From positions 1 through 57,203 of the forward strand of contig JAEOSX010000094.1 of the NCBI GenBank assembly GCA_016840135.1: 57,203 nt of DNA. The letters run 5' to 3'. The stretch is from Candidatus Hermodarchaeota archaeon. Its GTDB lineage: Archaea; Asgardarchaeota; Hermodarchaeia; Hermodarchaeales; Hermodarchaeaceae. Shown piece after piece: positions 1 to 8,297 of the stretch. The stretch's first letter is position 1. Each line of letters opens with the position of its first letter. Position numbers and translations under genes: made by a program. The notes beneath the pieces are model-generated. The model was not told where the DNA came from. It searched no databases and saw only the letters and a program-made list of their open reading frames with translations.

Positions 1-121
1 GGAGCAGGCTGTGGAGGAGCAGGCTGTGGAGGAGCAGGCTGTGGAGGAGCAGGCTGTGGAGGAGCAGGCTGTGGAGGAGCAGGCTGTGGAGGAGCAGGCT
101 GTGGAGGAGCAGGCTGTGGAG
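1..121 (+). repeat. 15-bp tandem repeat encoding EEQAV
   Basis: A perfect 15-bp unit (gtggaggagcaggct) is repeated about eight times from the left edge and ends where the sequence changes to gaggagattgac. The unit is a multiple of three, so each copy adds the pentapeptide EEQAV to the encoded protein. The copies look identical at the DNA level, which suggests recent expansion or ongoing slippage. The array continues beyond the left edge, so the copy number is a minimum. Confidence 0.95.
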
Positions 122-340
122 GAGATTGACGGACAAGGTACCGTAACACGCGACTGGCGAGGCATTCTTAAAGAAACAGTGATGAGCATGATTCTATTTC
201 CCAACCAACTTGCTTACACGCGAAAACATATCCTTCCAAAGAGCCAATCCATCACTCCAGAGGAACTAGCAATCAAACTCGATGTTTCAATTGGTGTAGC
301 CATCGTAATACTGGATAGACTTCGCACTGAAAAGGGATAG
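2..340 (+). CDS. 5'-truncated hypothetical protein with EEQAV repeats
   Basis: The reading frame is open at the left edge, so the true start lies outside the window; the GTG codons inside the repeat are probably valines. The visible part has an acidic EEQAV repeat, then a roughly 70-residue tail. The tail includes SITPEELAIKLDVSIGVA and ILDRLRTEKG, which resembles a small winged-helix or helix-turn-helix segment. I do not recognise the family. The repeat could be a flexible acidic linker joining the C-terminal helical domain to an unseen N-terminal part. Confidence 0.6.
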   Translation, partial: EQAVEEQAVEEQAVEEQAVEEQAVEEQAVEEQAVEEQAVEEIDGQGTVTRDWRGILKETVMSMILFPNQLAYTRKHILPKSQSITPEELAIKLDVSIGVAIVILDRLRTEKG

Positions 341-363
341 CTGAATATTACTAGGATTTAATT

Positions 364-1149
364 TTATATTTCACTAGCTGTACTCCATAGGTATAGGAAA
401 TATGTGTTTGCGAGGTCGGCGAGCTCGGTGTGTTTTGACCAGATGGCAAGTGATTCAGCCCCTGTAGTAAGCACAATAATAGCTTCCTTACCATCTATCA
501 CCGCTCCTCCTCCATAAATCGTCTCGCGAAATCGCCCTTCTCCTACAGCCGAAATTAAGCGTTTCACTTTATCATTGAGAGTTCGTTCAGAAACTAATAT
601 CTGGATTTTAACACCACGATCACGAAGGTGCATTAACGTTGGGCTAACGAAATTAATATCATCTTGACTAACTTCGCCCCAAGAAAGAAAAACCACTCGT
701 TCAGCCTGACCCAAGACGATGTTCAACTTTGCGCGTACATTATTAGAGCCGTGTAGGATATGGACCTCAGGTGCAGAAATCTTGGTTTTTTCATCAAAGA
801 GTGGCTGGAGGTCTTCAATCACCCATTGCTCCCACTCTGCTAAACGTTCTTGTATTGTAAAAACTGCAGCTTTAGCCGTTTCTCTTGGACTTTTTGGCAC
901 ATAACGTTTAGGACGACCCTGTTCTACGGAAATCCATCCTCCTCTCTCAAGCGCCGCCAAAACATCATAGACTCTGCTGAATGGTATCTGTGAAACTGAA
1001 CTTACTTTACTAGCTGTCAATGCGCCATGACGAACTAGAGTGATGTAAACCCTAGCCTCATAGCTGTTAAGGCCTAGATTTCTCAAAGCGCGTAGTGCGC
1101 GTTCTTCAGTACGTCGGCTCATTGCATAAATCGTAATAGCAGTTGTCAA
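364..1149 (-). CDS. TrmB-family transcriptional regulator
   Basis: A 261-residue protein with an N-terminal winged helix-turn-helix at about residues 17-90, including LGLNSYEARVYITLV, IPFSRVYDVLAALERGGWI and a KRYVPKSP wing. This is the TrmB pattern. The C-terminal half resembles the phospholipase-D-like effector region of that family, which usually senses sugars or other metabolites. It is transcribed away from the Memo gene, its head-to-head neighbour. Its targets cannot be read from the sequence; the divergent gene or iorBA are possible. Confidence 0.85.
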   Translation of the reverse strand: MTTAITIYAMSRRTEERALRALRNLGLNSYEARVYITLVRHGALTASKVSSVSQIPFSRVYDVLAALERGGWISVEQGRPKRYVPKSPRETAKAAVFTIQERLAEWEQWVIEDLQPLFDEKTKISAPEVHILHGSNNVRAKLNIVLGQAERVVFLSWGEVSQDDINFVSPTLMHLRDRGVKIQILVSERTLNDKVKRLISAVGEGRFRETIYGGGAVIDGKEAIIVLTTGAESLAIWSKHTELADLANTYFLYLWSTASEI

Positions 1150-1195
1150 AAACCTTTTGGGTCAACATAATGACTATAACTATGTCGTGAATCCA

Positions 1196-2113
1196 ATGGG
1201 GCGAGTAAGACATCCATCGGCGATTGGCTTCTATCCAAAAAGAAAGGAAGCGCTAATAGATTCTATACAAAGTTGTTTCTTGGATAAATATGGCTCAGGA
1301 AAAATTCCCACGATAAATCAGGAATACAAAGGAAACATCGTTGCTGGTGTGACACCTCATGCAGGGTACATATACTCTGGTCCTGTAGCATCACATATTT
1401 TTGACGCAATTGCAGCGGATGGATTTCCTGAAACTTTCGTGTTAATTGGACCAAAGCATATGGGAATACGATTCCAAGGAGCCGCTATAATGACAGAGGG
1501 CGTTTGGTCTACTCCTCTCGGTGAGTGTCCTATTGACACAGCTTTAGCTAAGGCTATCCTATCATATGGCGTTCAACCGACTCGTTGTGTTGATGAAAGC
1601 TGGGAGGTTCACAACAACGAACATTCGCTAGAGGTTCAGTTACCATTTCTCCAATTTTTAAGTATGGAGCGGCCGGTTCAGATTGTCCCAATCGTTATCT
1701 CAAGTTTAGATTACAAGATTTGTGAATGTGTTGGAAAAGCAATTGCCGACGGTGTCAATGAGGCTGGTCGTCAAGTTACTATCTTGGCAAGCACCGACTT
1801 TACACATTACGGAACTAGGTTTCATTATACCCCCGTAGGTAGCGAGTCCGTAGAGAAGGTCATTAAGTGGATATATGAAACGGACAATGATCTCATCCAG
1901 AAAATCAAGCAGTTAGACGGTGAAGCTCTCCTGAAATTTGTCGTAAAAGAGGGGAGAACAATGTGTGGACACAGCGCGGTAGCAACGATGCTTGTTGCGG
2001 CCAGTCAATTAGGTGGAGTGAAGGGAGAACTACTCAAATATGCAACAAGTTATGATGTTCGTGGTGGAGCCGACCCAGTTGTTGGGTATGCCTCTTTGAA
2101 GATAACTCGTTAA
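1196..2113 (+). CDS. Memo-family protein (AmmeMemoRadiSam protein B)
   Basis: The protein has the conserved Memo signatures: RHPSAIGFYP at the N-terminus, TPHAGYIYSG, GPKH, EHSLEVQLPFL, STDFTHYG and MCGHSA. The His and Cys in these motifs correspond to the metal-site residues described for human Memo1. A TTG at 1157 and a GTG at 1187 are also in frame. I prefer the ATG at 1196 because family members start a few residues before the GSFYP-like motif. An AMMECR1 gene, the usual partner, lies at 6726-7373, but no radical-SAM third member is present. The biochemical role in archaea is not firmly established. Confidence 0.85.
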   Translation: MGRVRHPSAIGFYPKRKEALIDSIQSCFLDKYGSGKIPTINQEYKGNIVAGVTPHAGYIYSGPVASHIFDAIAADGFPETFVLIGPKHMGIRFQGAAIMTEGVWSTPLGECPIDTALAKAILSYGVQPTRCVDESWEVHNNEHSLEVQLPFLQFLSMERPVQIVPIVISSLDYKICECVGKAIADGVNEAGRQVTILASTDFTHYGTRFHYTPVGSESVEKVIKWIYETDNDLIQKIKQLDGEALLKFVVKEGRTMCGHSAVATMLVAASQLGGVKGELLKYATSYDVRGGADPVVGYASLKITR

Positions 2114-2118
2114 TACCT

Positions 2119-2712
2119 CTAGGTTCCAGTAACAGCTTTCATACCTAGCTCAAACGCTTTGATATTTACTTCATGATAGCGCGACGGAAGGACCTCTCTA
2201 AGAGCTGATATTATTGAGTCTTGAGGGATAGGTATTCGCCCAAGACCTGTAGCGGCACCTATCAGCGCAGTGTTCATAGTGAGAATGTTTCCCGCTTTTT
2301 CCGCGATATCTGCAACGTCAACAGTAACTACCTTGCCGAATTTTCTCAGGTTCTTGAGTATTTCCTCATCGCTTGGGTATTGAGCACGACCAAGAAGCAC
2401 TGCAGTAGGTATTATGTGATACATACCCACTACAATTGTTCCCTGAGGACTAATTCTGTCTACGTGCCTAAGAGCCTCTACTGGTTCAATACTTAGAAGT
2501 AAATCAGCTGTACCAGTTGCAATAATTGGTCCTCTCACTTTTTCCCCAATCCGTACTGTGCAGACAACAGCTCCACCTCGCTGTGCCATCCCGTGGATTT
2601 CTCCCATTCGAACATTATGCCTTTCTAAAATTGCGGCTGTGGCTAGGATACGGGCAGCCGTTAAAACACCTGTGCCACCGACTCCAACCATGATAATGTT
2701 ACTAGTTTTCAT
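2119..2712 (-). CDS. iorB: Indolepyruvate:ferredoxin oxidoreductase, beta subunit
   Basis: This is the gamma-domain-like small subunit (197 residues) of the enzyme that oxidises aryl pyruvates from aromatic amino acids to aryl-acetyl-CoA and reduces ferredoxin. The N-terminus MVGVGGTGVLTAARIL is a Rossmann-like motif typical of this subunit, followed by the conserved EIHGMAQRGGAV. The frame stays open upstream into iorA, but the start at 2712 gives the standard N-terminus MKTSNIIMVGVGG and leaves a 2-nt gap after the iorA stop. It is co-transcribed and probably translationally coupled with iorA. Confidence 0.92.
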   Translation of the reverse strand: MKTSNIIMVGVGGTGVLTAARILATAAILERHNVRMGEIHGMAQRGGAVVCTVRIGEKVRGPIIATGTADLLLSIEPVEALRHVDRISPQGTIVVGMYHIIPTAVLLGRAQYPSDEEILKNLRKFGKVVTVDVADIAEKAGNILTMNTALIGAATGLGRIPIPQDSIISALREVLPSRYHEVNIKAFELGMKAVTGT

Positions 2713-2714
2713 TG

Positions 2715-4598
2715 TTATTCCTCCCTTTGAATCGCTTTGTAGGGACAGATTTGAGCGCACACACCACAGCCTGTGCATAACACGGGGTCTATAGCTGCAT
2801 GTTCTCCTTTCCAAATCGCCGCAGCGCAGCCAAGCTTACCGGTACACACTTGGCACCCTCTGCATATTTCCGGGTCGACTTTGTAAGGAATAATCTCTTC
2901 TCCTGCCCGACGCTTCTGCGCTAATTCTAATAATGCACAAATGCTTCGGGACACAATCACAGCTGGTCCATCAAAAGCAACAGCGTCGCGAATCGTGCGA
3001 ATGGATTCTTTGACTTGTAATGGATCTATAACTTTCACATAAGGAACACCAATTCCGAGTGCAACTTCTTCGATTTTAATTGGCGGGTTGACTTTACCCA
3101 TACCTGTTACCCCGGTCCCTGGATGGGGTTGGTGTCCAGTCATTGCGGTCGTCATGTTGTCCACAACAATGATTTTGACGGGATGTTGATTATAGACTGC
3201 GTTGACAAGACCTGACAGGCCTGAATGGAAAAATGTAGAATCCCCGATTGTTCCAACAATCGGTTTATCAAGAATTGCTGTCAACCCACATGCAGTACCG
3301 ATGCTTGATCCCATACACAGCAGCAAGTCAGCCATATCGAGGGGTGGCTGAATGGCTAGAGTGTAACAACCAATATCTATCGGATAAACACCTTTCCGTC
3401 CTGTTGCTACGGCTAACTCGTAAAATGTAGCTCTGTGCGGGCACCCAGCACATAGAATTGGTGGACGCGGCGGAGCTTGGGTGGTAACCTTGGATAGCTG
3501 TCTTTCAATCTTGGCATAGCCTTTCGGTATCTTGAGTTTTAGTGCTTTAGCAATACCTTCAACTATTTGCCGTGGGTTCAGTTCCCCAATTTCAGAGAAG
3601 AGCTTTTGACTTTTCCCGAGTATTGTTGTCTTGATTCCTTTCTCCTGAGCAAAGGCTCGGACATGAAGTTCCAAGTAGGGCTTTAACTCCTCGACAACTA
3701 ATACCTTCTCCTTTGAGGCTATGAATCTCTGAATTTTCCTCTTGGGTAAGGGATTGGTCATTCCAAGTTTTAGGACTGTTGCTTTTTGTCCAAGAAGCTC
3801 TAATGCTTCAATTACGTAATTGTAACTAACACCTGAAGTGATAACACCAACTGGACCTTTTCCGATAATCCTGTTCCATTTGCTCTTTTCAGATATCTCC
3901 TTGGCTCTCTGGAATTTTTCGACAAGGATTGGATGGCGTAACCGCGCTACTGTTGGTACAGTTACAAACCGAAAAGGATTCCTCTCAAAATTCGGCTTCG
4001 CACGTTGGGGGCGAATGGACCCTAATTCCACTTCAGATCGAGTATGGCACACTCTAGTAGTGACTCGCACCAATACAGGCTGCTCTAATTGCTCTGAGAG
4101 ATCAAAGGCTGCAACCGTCATATCCTTGGCCTCCTGCGAGTCCGCTGGCTCCAGCATACAGGTGTCACCAAGCATAGCATACAAACGGTTGTCCTGCTCA
4201 TTCTGAGAGCTCCAACAACCAGGGTCATCAGCACAAACGATAACCAATCCTGCACGCACGCCGATATAATTCAATGTCATGAATGCATCCGACGCTACAT
4301 TAAGCCCAACATGTTTCATTATAGCCATAGCTCGTGTGTTAGCTATCGAAGCTGCACCAGCAGCTTCCAATGCAACTTTTTCGTTGGTTGAATACTGAAA
4401 ATACAGTTGCTTGTATTTTGAAGCTACTCGATACAAGCTGTCTCCGATTTCTGAAGATGGGGTGCCAGGATAGGTTGCTGCAAATTCAAGACCCGCTTCG
4501 ATTGCACCTCGGGCAATCGCTTCATTTCCAAGAAGAAGGAATTTATCGCCTGGTGAATCGTTTGTAAGGATTTCAGCAATGTCCATCATCTTCACCAT
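2715..4598 (-). CDS. iorA: Indolepyruvate:ferredoxin oxidoreductase, alpha subunit
   Basis: A 627-residue catalytic subunit. The N-terminal pyrimidine-binding domain starts with LLLGNEAIARGAIEAG and FAATYPGTPSSEIGDSLY. The thiamine-diphosphate motif is GTIGDSTFFHSGL with the downstream VVDNMTTAMTGHQPHPGTG. The C-terminus carries two 4Fe-4S motifs, CRGCQVCTGKLGC and CTGCGVCAQICP, as usual for IorA. It works with IorB in anaerobic amino-acid fermentation and yields reduced ferredoxin, which fits the hydrogenase maturation genes and acyl-CoA synthetase subunit elsewhere in the window. Full length for the family. Confidence 0.95.
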   Translation of the reverse strand: MVKMMDIAEILTNDSPGDKFLLLGNEAIARGAIEAGLEFAATYPGTPSSEIGDSLYRVASKYKQLYFQYSTNEKVALEAAGAASIANTRAMAIMKHVGLNVASDAFMTLNYIGVRAGLVIVCADDPGCWSSQNEQDNRLYAMLGDTCMLEPADSQEAKDMTVAAFDLSEQLEQPVLVRVTTRVCHTRSEVELGSIRPQRAKPNFERNPFRFVTVPTVARLRHPILVEKFQRAKEISEKSKWNRIIGKGPVGVITSGVSYNYVIEALELLGQKATVLKLGMTNPLPKRKIQRFIASKEKVLVVEELKPYLELHVRAFAQEKGIKTTILGKSQKLFSEIGELNPRQIVEGIAKALKLKIPKGYAKIERQLSKVTTQAPPRPPILCAGCPHRATFYELAVATGRKGVYPIDIGCYTLAIQPPLDMADLLLCMGSSIGTACGLTAILDKPIVGTIGDSTFFHSGLSGLVNAVYNQHPVKIIVVDNMTTAMTGHQPHPGTGVTGMGKVNPPIKIEEVALGIGVPYVKVIDPLQVKESIRTIRDAVAFDGPAVIVSRSICALLELAQKRRAGEEIIPYKVDPEICRGCQVCTGKLGCAAAIWKGEHAAIDPVLCTGCGVCAQICPYKAIQREE

Positions 4599-4716
4599 AT
4601 CAAGTGGGTGCCATAAGAGAAGTCCGATTGAATTTCTGACTGTTGGGGCGTTAAATATTCTCCTGAGAAACCAGTATCCTTCTTGTGTGCTAGGAATTTC
4701 AGTTTATTTACTTTCT

Positions 4717-5193
4717 ATGAGGCTAGGAAGTTCTGACAAAACAGCTAAAACAATTGATGCTAGTTATGTACTATATTTCCAAGTGTGGGTCGGTGAAGCC
4801 TTGGGTAACTGGATTGTTTCAACTGGTTCTTCCAAGTGGGTATTGACTGATATCCTTGCGAAGACTGGGTCGATTCTTCTTCGACGAAACTTCGTTGACA
4901 GATTGAAGGCTCAGGCAGTAATCCGTCAACTCGATTTCAGTATTCTTTCTCCTAATGGTATCAACAAAATCCCTGTATACTATGTTGTCGTTCGTGTAGA
5001 AAATCTGGAGGCTTCAGGAATAGTGCAAGGGCTTATGGAGTATGCCTACGGTGCACTAAGGTTGGTTGCTGTTGATGATGATGAATTAGCTGAAAGAGAT
5101 GGTGCTACAATTGTAGCTTTCTTTGAGGGGCTCCTTAGTAGAGAAAAACTGGTTTCTAGGATTGAAGTAATAGAACCGGTTCCGGTAAAATAG
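4717..5193 (+). CDS. Hypothetical alpha/beta protein, family not recognised
   Basis: The frame opens at 4579, overlapping the iorA start antisense. The ATG at 4717 is preferred because the upstream residues look like untranslated sequence, giving 158 residues. The product has mixed strands and helices (ASYVLYFQVWVGEALGNWIV, IPVYYVVVRVENLEA) and an acidic C-terminal region (VDDDELAERDG). There is no signal peptide, membrane segment or recognisable motif. It stands alone between divergent iorA and the convergent CCA-adding enzyme. I cannot assign a function. Confidence 0.6.
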   Translation: MRLGSSDKTAKTIDASYVLYFQVWVGEALGNWIVSTGSSKWVLTDILAKTGSILLRRNFVDRLKAQAVIRQLDFSILSPNGINKIPVYYVVVRVENLEASGIVQGLMEYAYGALRLVAVDDDELAERDGATIVAFFEGLLSREKLVSRIEVIEPVPVK

Positions 5194-5230
5194 TCTTCAT
5201 CTGAGGAGGTCGAGTATGATTGTGAAACAA

Positions 5231-6652
5231 TCAATCAAGGAAAGGCAGGACTGCATTTTTCAGAATCCATAAGGCTTGTTTACCGATTTTTTGTGTACCT
5301 GTTTGCGAGAAGCTTGTTAGATGGAGTTTGTGTGAAATTGTGTGCTCATCCAGATAATGTTTTACTGCTTCCTCTGCTTTTGTAAACGCTCTCTGTATAT
5401 CAACGAAGTATCGACCGTCTTCTATAATGGCATTTGGGTGTTTTATTCGGAACTGGCGTACAGCTTCGTTAAGCTCAGAGGGAGGTCCTACTCGAAGAAA
5501 AGTTGGCTCTAGGAGGGGGCGTTCTATGTGGAGTGCAATTGCGAATGAGTTGTCGAAAAACACTTCTTCGAAGAGGCACAGTCCAAACCGTTTCTCTCCA
5601 GTTGTCTCATGACTAAGAAAGCTACAAAGATTATTGAAATACTTGTATAATTTATCTCGAGTCTTTGTATAATGCCATCCTGTATTATCCTCATATGTTA
5701 TGATTAGGTAGTTGTCTGCTAGGGTCTTTTCTTCTTTTAGGGAAAGGACTGGGATATTTCTAGGTATGAAATATTGTGGGGTTGGATTTGATAGAAGCTG
5801 GTTTGCAAGATGGCGTGCATAATTATGTGCTCGTTTGGAGATACTGGCTGCAAGGTTACGATTTGGGTCTGTCGGATCAATAATAATTAGATAATCACCG
5901 TGGAATTTAGTTCTCAACTCAGACGCTGAACGCCCGAAATAATCGAGGGTTTCCAAAGGAAGTTTATTTAATTTCTCTAGAGCATTCACTAGGTTTTGTA
6001 CGTGATACATCAGAATTTCGGCGCTGAAGCCTGTGAAACCACTGCGTCCAACAGGGCTTGTATCACCGTATACGAACCCTGACTGAAAGAATGCCTTTAG
6101 AAGACGAATATCGTCACGCTGGCTAGAAGACAGGTGTTCAGAAACAAAACGTGAATGGTGAACCGTTCGATCAACTGCGGTAATTGGGCCATGTTTGGAT
6201 ATGTACTCAAGTGAGAGATTGAAACAAAATACTAAATCAACTTGATGATTATCCAAAACAGCTCTAACGTATGGGTGCTCAGCGTGAGTTATACTGATGT
6301 TTTGGCAGCCAGCTAATTCAGCAGCTTTGAAGGCAACATTCCTAACTAAATTATGAAGGAATTCTCTGATGGCGTTCTTTGTGGGGTGAGGAGAATCAAA
6401 TTCATCAATAAGCAGTTGTTGCGGCAAACCAATGAAAATGTCTAACTCTCGCGAGTTCCGAAGCTGCGTTTGTTTTAGTCCCGCTGATCCCTCTAATCTG
6501 ATAAAGGATATCTTCAGTTGGTTACCATTTACGCAGTGCTGAATGGCTTCACGTATTCGTGTGAAACATTGGTCTGCCCGCTCAACCTCCTCCGAAGTAG
6601 GTCGCAGATGTTTCAAGAGAACTTGTTCCTTAATTACAGACAGATTCTGCAT
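5231..6652 (-). CDS. cca: CCA-adding enzyme (class I archaeal tRNA nucleotidyltransferase)
   Basis: It adds or repairs the 3' CCA of tRNAs. The nucleotidyltransferase core shows LEGSAGLKQTQLRNSRELDIFIGL, whose E-x-D pair is the metal-binding carboxylate pair; the Archaeoglobus enzyme also uses Glu-x-Asp here. The third carboxylate is the Asp in HQVDLVFCF. The HPYVRAVLDNHQVD segment and C-terminal region match the archaeal class I family, and 473 residues is near the usual length. I chose the ATG at 6652 (MQNLSVIKEQVL) over the upstream one at 6676. At least one tRNA in this window already encodes its CCA, so repair may be part of its job. Confidence 0.92.
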   Translation of the reverse strand: MQNLSVIKEQVLLKHLRPTSEEVERADQCFTRIREAIQHCVNGNQLKISFIRLEGSAGLKQTQLRNSRELDIFIGLPQQLLIDEFDSPHPTKNAIREFLHNLVRNVAFKAAELAGCQNISITHAEHPYVRAVLDNHQVDLVFCFNLSLEYISKHGPITAVDRTVHHSRFVSEHLSSSQRDDIRLLKAFFQSGFVYGDTSPVGRSGFTGFSAEILMYHVQNLVNALEKLNKLPLETLDYFGRSASELRTKFHGDYLIIIDPTDPNRNLAASISKRAHNYARHLANQLLSNPTPQYFIPRNIPVLSLKEEKTLADNYLIITYEDNTGWHYTKTRDKLYKYFNNLCSFLSHETTGEKRFGLCLFEEVFFDNSFAIALHIERPLLEPTFLRVGPPSELNEAVRQFRIKHPNAIIEDGRYFVDIQRAFTKAEEAVKHYLDEHTISHKLHLTSFSQTGTQKIGKQALWILKNAVLPFLD

Positions 6653-6725
6653 ATATCGTTCTCCACCTAAAATCAAGCATTTAAGTTATAAGAACCGCTT
6701 GATTATATTGCAGCCGAGAGGATTC

Positions 6726-7373
6726 CTAGAAGCTACGTTCAACAACTTCTGCTCCCGGGGAGATTTCAGCGAAGATTTGGGCTTGAAACTTTGAAACTTT
6801 CACCAGTGGGTCTAGGTATTTTCTTGGAGGAAGACCTGTTTTTCTGCAGCATCCTCTTAAGAACTGCTCTGCGTTCCATCCTTGTTCAGGTGCTACTTGG
6901 GGGAGCAGGAGTCCTTTATGGTGGCCCGACTCAACAATAAGACCATCAACACCAATAGTGATGTGTTCAGCAAGTTTTTCCCGGGATGATACAACAATTT
7001 CTTCTGGGACAGTGAGAACGCTAACTTCGATGATTATTCTTTCAAGCTCACTTTTCTGCACAGGCGGGAAGCGGGGGTCTCTGACTGCTGAGCTTATAGA
7101 GGCTCTCTGAGTCGCTTCCAATAAAGTCAAGGGAGGCGTATTAGGGTTTGGCGGGTGTTGGAGCCATCCGATGCAACCGCGTAAAGAGAGGTCCCCTGTA
7201 CCTCGTTGGCTAGCCTTCTTTAAGGTGACAAATACGCTTCTGGGTTCTTGAAAGACTCGAAGATCTGCATTGGGTAAATCTGGAAGAGGTTGGTTCTTTA
7301 GATACTCAGTGATAGTTTGACGTGATAGCCGCACAAGGACCTTTCCTTCTTCAAGGGTGAGAAGGTTACTCAC
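6726..7373 (-). CDS. AMMECR1-domain protein (AmmeMemoRadiSam protein A)
   Basis: The 215-residue protein carries the AMMECR1 hallmark LRGCIGWLQ, followed by the family pattern SSAVRDPRFPPVQKSEL and later EQGWNAEQFLRGCCRKTGL. The domain covers almost the whole protein. It starts 3 nt after the stop of the four-CBS gene, so the two are probably one transcript. The Memo partner is about 5 kb away on the other strand rather than adjacent. The molecular activity of the family is unknown; roles in radical-SAM-linked modification have been proposed from gene neighbourhoods. Confidence 0.92.
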   Translation of the reverse strand: MSNLLTLEEGKVLVRLSRQTITEYLKNQPLPDLPNADLRVFQEPRSVFVTLKKASQRGTGDLSLRGCIGWLQHPPNPNTPPLTLLEATQRASISSAVRDPRFPPVQKSELERIIIEVSVLTVPEEIVVSSREKLAEHITIGVDGLIVESGHHKGLLLPQVAPEQGWNAEQFLRGCCRKTGLPPRKYLDPLVKVSKFQAQIFAEISPGAEVVERSF

Positions 7374-7376
7374 CAG

Positions 7377-8201
7377 TTATTCCTCTTCCTCTTTTTGTGT
7401 TAATGACTGGAATTTATTACCAACCAGTTCTACTAAATTTCTGCGTATTAAGAGTGCTTCTAAGTAACCTTCCTTTGTTACGGGGAGTACATGTTGTTGA
7501 TCATGTAACAGAAGTTCGGCAGCTTCGCCTACAGTCATGTCAAGATAAGTTGTCAAATCAGTTCTGGTTAGAATATTAGCTACTAAGAATTCCCGTAGTC
7601 GTTTGCTTTGGTGCTTAGCAGGTACTTCTCTGCGAAATGCCGCGAAGCCAAGAGCTAAATGCCTCTTTGTAACAAGACCGATTACTTCGTGTTTATCAAT
7701 TACGGGAAGACCAGGTAAACCTGTCATGAGGATTAATTGGCGTGCGTGAACAACGCGATCTTGGGGGTGAACACTTTGAGCCTCCTCTATAGAAAGGTCG
7801 CGAACAAATAGGTTATCAATTTTCAGACATCTCTTCACAAAATGTGTGTTTGTTAAAATTCCAACTATCTTCTCGTCCTCTTTAACAATTATAGCTCGTT
7901 CCCGCCGCTCCACAAGAAGGTTCGCTGCATCTACAACATCAGTTGAGGGGCTAACTGTTTTCGGCTTCCACTCCATAACTGCACTAACATGAATGCTTGT
8001 TGGCGTAAGCTTTCCAGCTTTAATAGACCCTAGCCGGTCTACTAAATCAATCAGGCAACATAGACCTACTAGCTGGTCTTCTTCAGTCACAGGGAGCGCA
8101 GATATACGTCCTTTCTCCATAAGTTCAAGTGCTGTTGAGACTGGTTGGTCTTTATCAATCGTTATTAATTCATCCTTTGTCATAATCTGATCTACTTTCA
8201 T
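7377..8201 (-). CDS. Protein with four CBS domains
   Basis: The 274 residues contain two pairs of CBS motifs and no catalytic domain. Typical CBS starts are DQIMTKDELITIDKDQPVSTAL, VSAVMEWKPKTVSPSTDVVDAA, VRDLSIEEAQSVHPQDRVVHA and VANILTRTDLTTYLDMTVGEAA. CBS pairs (Bateman modules) bind adenosine nucleotides such as AMP, ATP or SAM and act as regulatory sensors. It lies directly upstream of the AMMECR1 gene, so it may regulate that protein, but the ligand and partner cannot be decided from sequence. Confidence 0.88.
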   Translation of the reverse strand: MKVDQIMTKDELITIDKDQPVSTALELMEKGRISALPVTEEDQLVGLCCLIDLVDRLGSIKAGKLTPTSIHVSAVMEWKPKTVSPSTDVVDAANLLVERRERAIIVKEDEKIVGILTNTHFVKRCLKIDNLFVRDLSIEEAQSVHPQDRVVHARQLILMTGLPGLPVIDKHEVIGLVTKRHLALGFAAFRREVPAKHQSKRLREFLVANILTRTDLTTYLDMTVGEAAELLLHDQQHVLPVTKEGYLEALLIRRNLVELVGNKFQSLTQKEEEE

Positions 8202-8297
8202 ATCCTCACCTCTTGAGCATAATTCACTACTCTAACTTCCTCAATAAACGTTTGGAAAGATGCTGGTTCGACCATATTCGGCTAAGCCTTTTACAAG

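Noticed and set aside
1-121. CRISPR-like array from the repeats at the left edge
   Set aside because: The 15-bp units are contiguous with no spacers and stay in a coding frame, so they are a coding tandem repeat.
719-904. Plus-strand frame inside the TrmB regulator
   Set aside because: It is antisense to a well-supported gene, has no ribosome binding site or family motifs, and its length is what chance gives opposite a GC-balanced gene.
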